This document shows, in pieces, positions 6,323 through 8,877 of a DNA stretch of 8,877 nucleotides. Within the stretch, counting starts at the first letter, position 1. The number at the start of each line of letters is the position of its first letter. Under the pieces are notes generated by a model. That model did no database searches and had not been told where the DNA came from. It saw only the letters and a program-made list of their open reading frames with translations. A program made the position numbers and the translations under genes. The DNA comes from Anaerolineales bacterium (GTDB lineage: Bacteria; Chloroflexota; Anaerolineae; Anaerolineales; Anaerolineaceae): assembly GCA_020060485.1 (NCBI GenBank), contig JAGVAB010000049.1, positions 1 to 8,877 on the forward strand. Reading direction: 5' to 3'.

Positions 6323-6757
6323 ATGAAAAAACATTACAAGATTTTTATTCTTGTGGGGATTGCTGTCATTACTGCTCTTTGTATATTGCTTTTCGTTAAG
6401 CTGCATGATGAGTTGTATGATTTGTTTGGTCCCCCAGATGAGGAAGTAGCTGCGGAAATTGCCGAGTACATTGGAACTGAGCCAAATTGGGAAGCTATTC
6501 GATCCTATATGTCTGAATCTATTGAACCTGGGATGACTAAGGAGCAAATTCATGCCGTTTTTGACCAAATTGGTTATTGGGAAGTATATTTTGAGGATAC
6601 AGAGGAAACCAAAGCTTGGCATCCTGACTTTAATACGTATAGCTATCGAGAGCAAATTAGATTTTTAGAAAGAAACAGAAATATTGCACTGAAAGGATGG
6701 CTATTTCAGTATGACGAAAATGACATTTTATTAATGTATGGATTCTCTGGTTTGTAA
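6323..6757 (+). CDS. Small membrane-anchored protein with BamE/SmpA-like motif
   Basis: 144-aa protein of uncertain family. MKKHYK is followed by one hydrophobic segment (IFILVGIAVITALCILLFV, about 7-25), a signal anchor or uncleaved signal, so the rest is probably outside the membrane. Residues around 70-85 read EPGMTKEQIHAVFDQIG, which resembles the helical 'GMTxxQVxxLLG' start of BamE/SmpA/OmlA folds. The end, GWLFQYDENDILLMYGFSG (about 124-142), looks like the paired beta-strands that close such folds. Sequence similarity elsewhere is too weak to assign the family. The ATG at 6323 has GAGGTG (6311-6316) six bases upstream; an earlier in-frame start at 6281 overlaps the lipoprotein gene. 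It shares the AT-rich composition and likely the transcript of the lipoprotein, so the two may work together at the surface. No terminator hairpin follows; only a run of seven T residues (6758-6764 region) is present. Confidence 0.75.
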   Translation: MKKHYKIFILVGIAVITALCILLFVKLHDELYDLFGPPDEEVAAEIAEYIGTEPNWEAIRSYMSESIEPGMTKEQIHAVFDQIGYWEVYFEDTEETKAWHPDFNTYSYREQIRFLERNRNIALKGWLFQYDENDILLMYGFSGL

Positions 6758-6762
6758 TTTTT

Positions 6763-6907
6763 TTATACCCGCGCCTTAACGTCCGTTACAACACTTTCAC
6801 TTCTGGCGATCGTCAGAATACCATCGCGCACGGCTTGCACCACGCCAGCCTGCTCGGCATTCAGGGTGCCATTGCGCAGCGAATCCAGCAGGGCGATCAA
6901 TTTTCAT
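6763..6907 (-). pseudogene. Small frameshifted or TTG-start gene, 45-47 aa
   Basis: Minus-strand reading from 6900 to the TAA at 6763-6765 gives a protein-like sequence: LIALLDSLRNGTLNAEQAG, then VVQAVRDGILTIARSES and a polar tail. It has strong G/C third positions for the first two thirds, matching the GC-rich genome rather than the AT-rich block beside it. Directly upstream is a well-placed ribosome site GAGGTG (minus strand, about 6918-6913) before an ATG at 6907-6905, but that ATG is in another frame: ATG AAA A TTG. Deleting one A of the four-A run would join the ATG to the frame and give a 47-residue protein beginning MKLIALLDSL. Alternatives are a TTG start at 6900, or a decayed gene. 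The product would be a small helical protein; no family is recognised. The ATG overlaps the TGA of the upstream coding-like tract (TGATG). Confidence 0.45.
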
Positions 6908-6994
6908 CACACCTCTGTCAACGCCGATAGAAGCTGGAATAGCGAGATCAAGTCGCCTGCTGGCAAATTGGGAGTTGCGGCGTCACGGCCCTGA
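6907..6994 (-). other. Coding-like remnant between the PBP-like gene and the small frameshifted gene
   Basis: This minus-strand tract runs from the end of the PBP-like gene to a TGA at 6909-6907. In the frame ending there it reads GDLISLFQLLSALTEV, an amphipathic, protein-like tail, preceded by TPNLPA. No convincing start is present in that frame; TTG at 6966 is possible but has no ribosome site. An ATG overlaps the PBP stop as ATGA (6998-6995) but its frame closes after 16 codons. The arrangement (ATGA overlap, then TGATG overlap) looks like what is left of a tightly packed operon that has taken indels. Two consecutive TGA codons separate it from the following tract, which is in the same frame. 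Confidence 0.35.
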
Positions 6995-8877
6995 TCATTG
7001 ATTAACGCTGAACTTAATGGGGGTGGATTCGGTGCTGTTGCCGGCCAGGTCGAAGGCTTTGACCACCAGGGTGTGGCTGCCGGGCGTGGCCGCCCAGGGG
7101 TGGCTGAAGGGCATTTGCGAGGTTTCGCCGACCTTGCGCCCGTTGATGTGCCATTCCACCCGCGCCAGGCCGACCGCATCGTCTGCCTTGGCCTGCAAAG
7201 TGATCTCTTTATGCTGGCTGAAGGAAAATTCCTGCCCGGCGGTGGGATAAGGTACGCTTAGCCGGGGCGGGCTGTTGTCAACGGTGATCTGGATGACCGC
7301 GGTTTCCAGTTGCTGGGTCTGATTGGTCACCAGCAAACGCATGGCATACAGGCCGTCCTTGCCGGTTTGCCATGCGCCGAGCATTCCGTCCTGTACGGGC
7401 TGGCTGCCTTCAGCAATTTGCAGCCAGGTGAGGGGGTTTAGCCCTTCGCCCACCTGTAACTGATAGGCGGCAAAACCTTCTCCGGCGGCTGTGCCCTGCA
7501 CTTCAACCGTGCCGCGTACATAGGTGAAGATGGCCGGGCTGCTGATGTTGGCATTCTCCGAGCGGGACGGCAGTTGGATCAGGTCATAGGCATCCGGCGG
7601 CAATTGGATCCCGGCGCTTTCGGCCCATTTTTGCGCTTCCGGCGGTACGATCATGTAGGTTTGTTCTTCGATCAGCTCCAGGGGGGTGAAAACCGTGGCC
7701 AGTTGGTCTGTCTCACGGTTGATTTGAAAGCTCTGATAAAGATTGTCGTAAGAGACCGGTTCGCTGCCGTTGATGAAGATCTCGGAAACGATGAAGGGAC
7801 AATCATAGGTGGGCAGCAGGCCGGAGGGGTTGCAGACATCCAGGGTGGTCATGCCGGCCGGGCGCGGCCAATCCTCGACCGGCTGCTGGCGGGACACATC
7901 CTGCATGAGGGCATACCAGAGACCGGCGGCGGCTTTTGGTTCCAGCCGGGCAGGGTCGGTTTGATCGTCTGGCCAGCCCAGCCAGGTGACGATCAGGTGG
8001 CTGCGGGTGTAACCCACCGTCCAGACTTGCTGGTTCTGCCGGGCCTGGCCGAGTTTGGCGCCAGCCGGGCGGCCAATTTGCAGCGGGTTGGGGTAGCCCA
8101 GGCTGGCCTGGCGGGCGGTTTCATCATTGAGCACATGGTGCACCAGATAGGCGATCTGCTCGCCGAGGATGGCCTGGGATTCCGCCGGGCCGGCTTGCAG
8201 CAGGATGCGGCCGTTGAGGTCTTCCACCTGGAGCACAAGCACCGGCTGGACTTCGCTGCGGTTACTGCGCTGGCCGATCTGGCTGCCCAGGTTGGCAAAG
8301 GTGCTGTAGGCGCGGGCGATCTCCAACAGCGAAGTGCTGCCGCCTTCAAAAAGCAGGCTGTCCGGTTGAGGGCTGTAATCCAGGCTGGTCAGGCCAAAGG
8401 GTGCGGCCAGCCGCCAGACATCGGCCGGGCCGATTTGTGAAAGCATTTGTGACAAACCTGTCAGATAGTCATTGGCAATGGCAAGGCGCAAGCGCTGCGG
8501 GCCGTGATATTGACCGTCCGGGTTTGGCAGATCGGCGAGGGGGGAACCGGCTGCGGGCGGAATATCCCACACCATGCTGGCCGGGCTTTCGCCGCGGGCA
8601 AAACCAGCCACAGCCACAAAGGGGCTGAGCAGCGAACCGGGCTGGTGGGTGGAGACGGTGACCGGCAGACCGGCGGCATTCACGTCTCCCAGCATGGCCA
8701 GCACCTGACCGGTTTTCAGGTCGAGCAGCAGGGCATTGGCGCTCAGGTTGGCCGCCAGCTGCGGTTGATCCGGGGGCAGGGTGGGCAGCAGGCGGGCAGG
8801 GGCGCAGGCGGAGCCATCCGGCAGGCTGATCTGGTCCGGCTGGCCTGTCAGGCGCAGGAGCTGGGCGCGGGCGGTGC
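6995..8877 (-). CDS. Penicillin-binding-protein-like protein with degenerate transpeptidase and Ig-like C-terminus (5' end outside window)
   Basis: 3' portion of a class A/PBP1C-like protein; the frame is open to the window edge, about 626 residues visible, so any glycosyltransferase domain lies outside. With GTG at 8704 as residue 1, ANALLLDLKTGQVLAMLGD (crossing that codon) opens the transpeptidase fold. HQPGSLLSPF (20-29) aligns with the usual PGSxxKPF, but Lys is replaced by Ser27. The SxN region reads IANDYLTGL (76-84) with no SxN. STSLLEIARAYSTFANLG (123-140) is the normal family pattern. AGAKLGQARQNQQVWTVGYT (214-233) shows KLG in place of KTG. Residues 288-380 are the linker domain seen in related Chloroflexota PBPs (CNPSGLLPTYDC, Cys291/Cys302, then NRETDQLATVFTPLELIEE). 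Residues 395-475 and 478-567 are two Ig-like domains (last block ends AFDLAGNSTES). Likely extracytoplasmic. It may retain glycosyltransferase, scaffold or binding roles, but crosslinking activity is doubtful. Confidence 0.88.
   Translation of the reverse strand, partial: TARAQLLRLTGQPDQISLPDGSACAPARLLPTLPPDQPQLAANLSANALLLDLKTGQVLAMLGDVNAAGLPVTVSTHQPGSLLSPFVAVAGFARGESPASMVWDIPPAAGSPLADLPNPDGQYHGPQRLRLAIANDYLTGLSQMLSQIGPADVWRLAAPFGLTSLDYSPQPDSLLFEGGSTSLLEIARAYSTFANLGSQIGQRSNRSEVQPVLVLQVEDLNGRILLQAGPAESQAILGEQIAYLVHHVLNDETARQASLGYPNPLQIGRPAGAKLGQARQNQQVWTVGYTRSHLIVTWLGWPDDQTDPARLEPKAAAGLWYALMQDVSRQQPVEDWPRPAGMTTLDVCNPSGLLPTYDCPFIVSEIFINGSEPVSYDNLYQSFQINRETDQLATVFTPLELIEEQTYMIVPPEAQKWAESAGIQLPPDAYDLIQLPSRSENANISSPAIFTYVRGTVEVQGTAAGEGFAAYQLQVGEGLNPLTWLQIAEGSQPVQDGMLGAWQTGKDGLYAMRLLVTNQTQQLETAVIQITVDNSPPRLSVPYPTAGQEFSFSQHKEITLQAKADDAVGLARVEWHINGRKVGETSQMPFSHPWAATPGSHTLVVKAFDLAGNSTESTPIKFSVNQ

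Noticed and set aside
6758..6766. T-run after the small BamE-like gene as a terminator
   Set aside because: No stem precedes it, so intrinsic termination is not supported.
4932..6800. Insertion-sequence ends or target-site duplications flanking the AT-rich block
   Set aside because: I compared the two edges and found no matching direct or inverted repeats and no transposase.
7574..8440. 288-codon plus-strand open frame
   Set aside because: It is antisense to the PBP-like gene, whose own frame shows clear family motifs; this long open frame is a GC-rich shadow.

Overview
The window looks like chromosomal DNA from a member of the Chloroflexota, most likely an Anaerolineae-type bacterium. This is inferred from gene content: a C39-peptidase/TPR secreted protein with a Pro/Ser/Thr linker, a winged-helix/membrane-protein pair, a Flp-type pilin with a long C-terminal domain, an AIM24 protein, and a penicillin-binding-protein-like protein ending in Ig-like domains. 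Most of the DNA is GC-rich, except for one clearly AT-rich two-gene block.

Layout, left to right. 1-1095 (+) is the 3' part of a C39-like cysteine peptidase with a TPR tail, followed 35 bases later by a HAD phosphatase (1131-1823, +). Convergent to it, with an 8-base gap, is a minus-strand pair: a single-pass membrane protein with a carboxypeptidase-regulatory-like domain (2817-2407), then a Flp-like prepilin (2386-1832). The pair has its own extended -10 promoter. Divergent from it is an operon with a strong sigma70-type promoter and a tandem palindromic operator, encoding a six-TM protein (2970-3611) and an overlapping small winged-helix regulator (3604-3912). This unit probably regulates itself.

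3913-4195 is intergenic and dense with signals: a terminator hairpin, a second long imperfect hairpin of unknown role, and an extended -10 promoter. It leads into an AIM24-family gene (4196-4876, +), which ends in a textbook terminator.

5010-6757 is the AT-rich block. It holds a beta-propeller-like lipoprotein and a small membrane-anchored protein with a BamE/SmpA-like motif, co-oriented and 23 bases apart. Both probably act at the cell surface, and the composition suggests acquisition by transfer. Just beyond it, 6763-6994 carries short minus-strand coding-like tracts that appear decayed or frameshifted. They are followed upstream by the 3' part of a penicillin-binding-protein-like gene (8877-6995, minus, entering from outside the window). 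Its transpeptidase domain has lost the residues of all three catalytic motifs, making it a probable pseudo-transpeptidase.

I see no tRNA, rRNA, CRISPR array, transposase or integrase. The most interesting items are the pseudo-transpeptidase, the decayed small genes beside the AT-rich block, the pilin/anchor pair, the tandem operator, and the long hairpin upstream of AIM24. No complete new defence or metabolic system can be claimed from this sequence.
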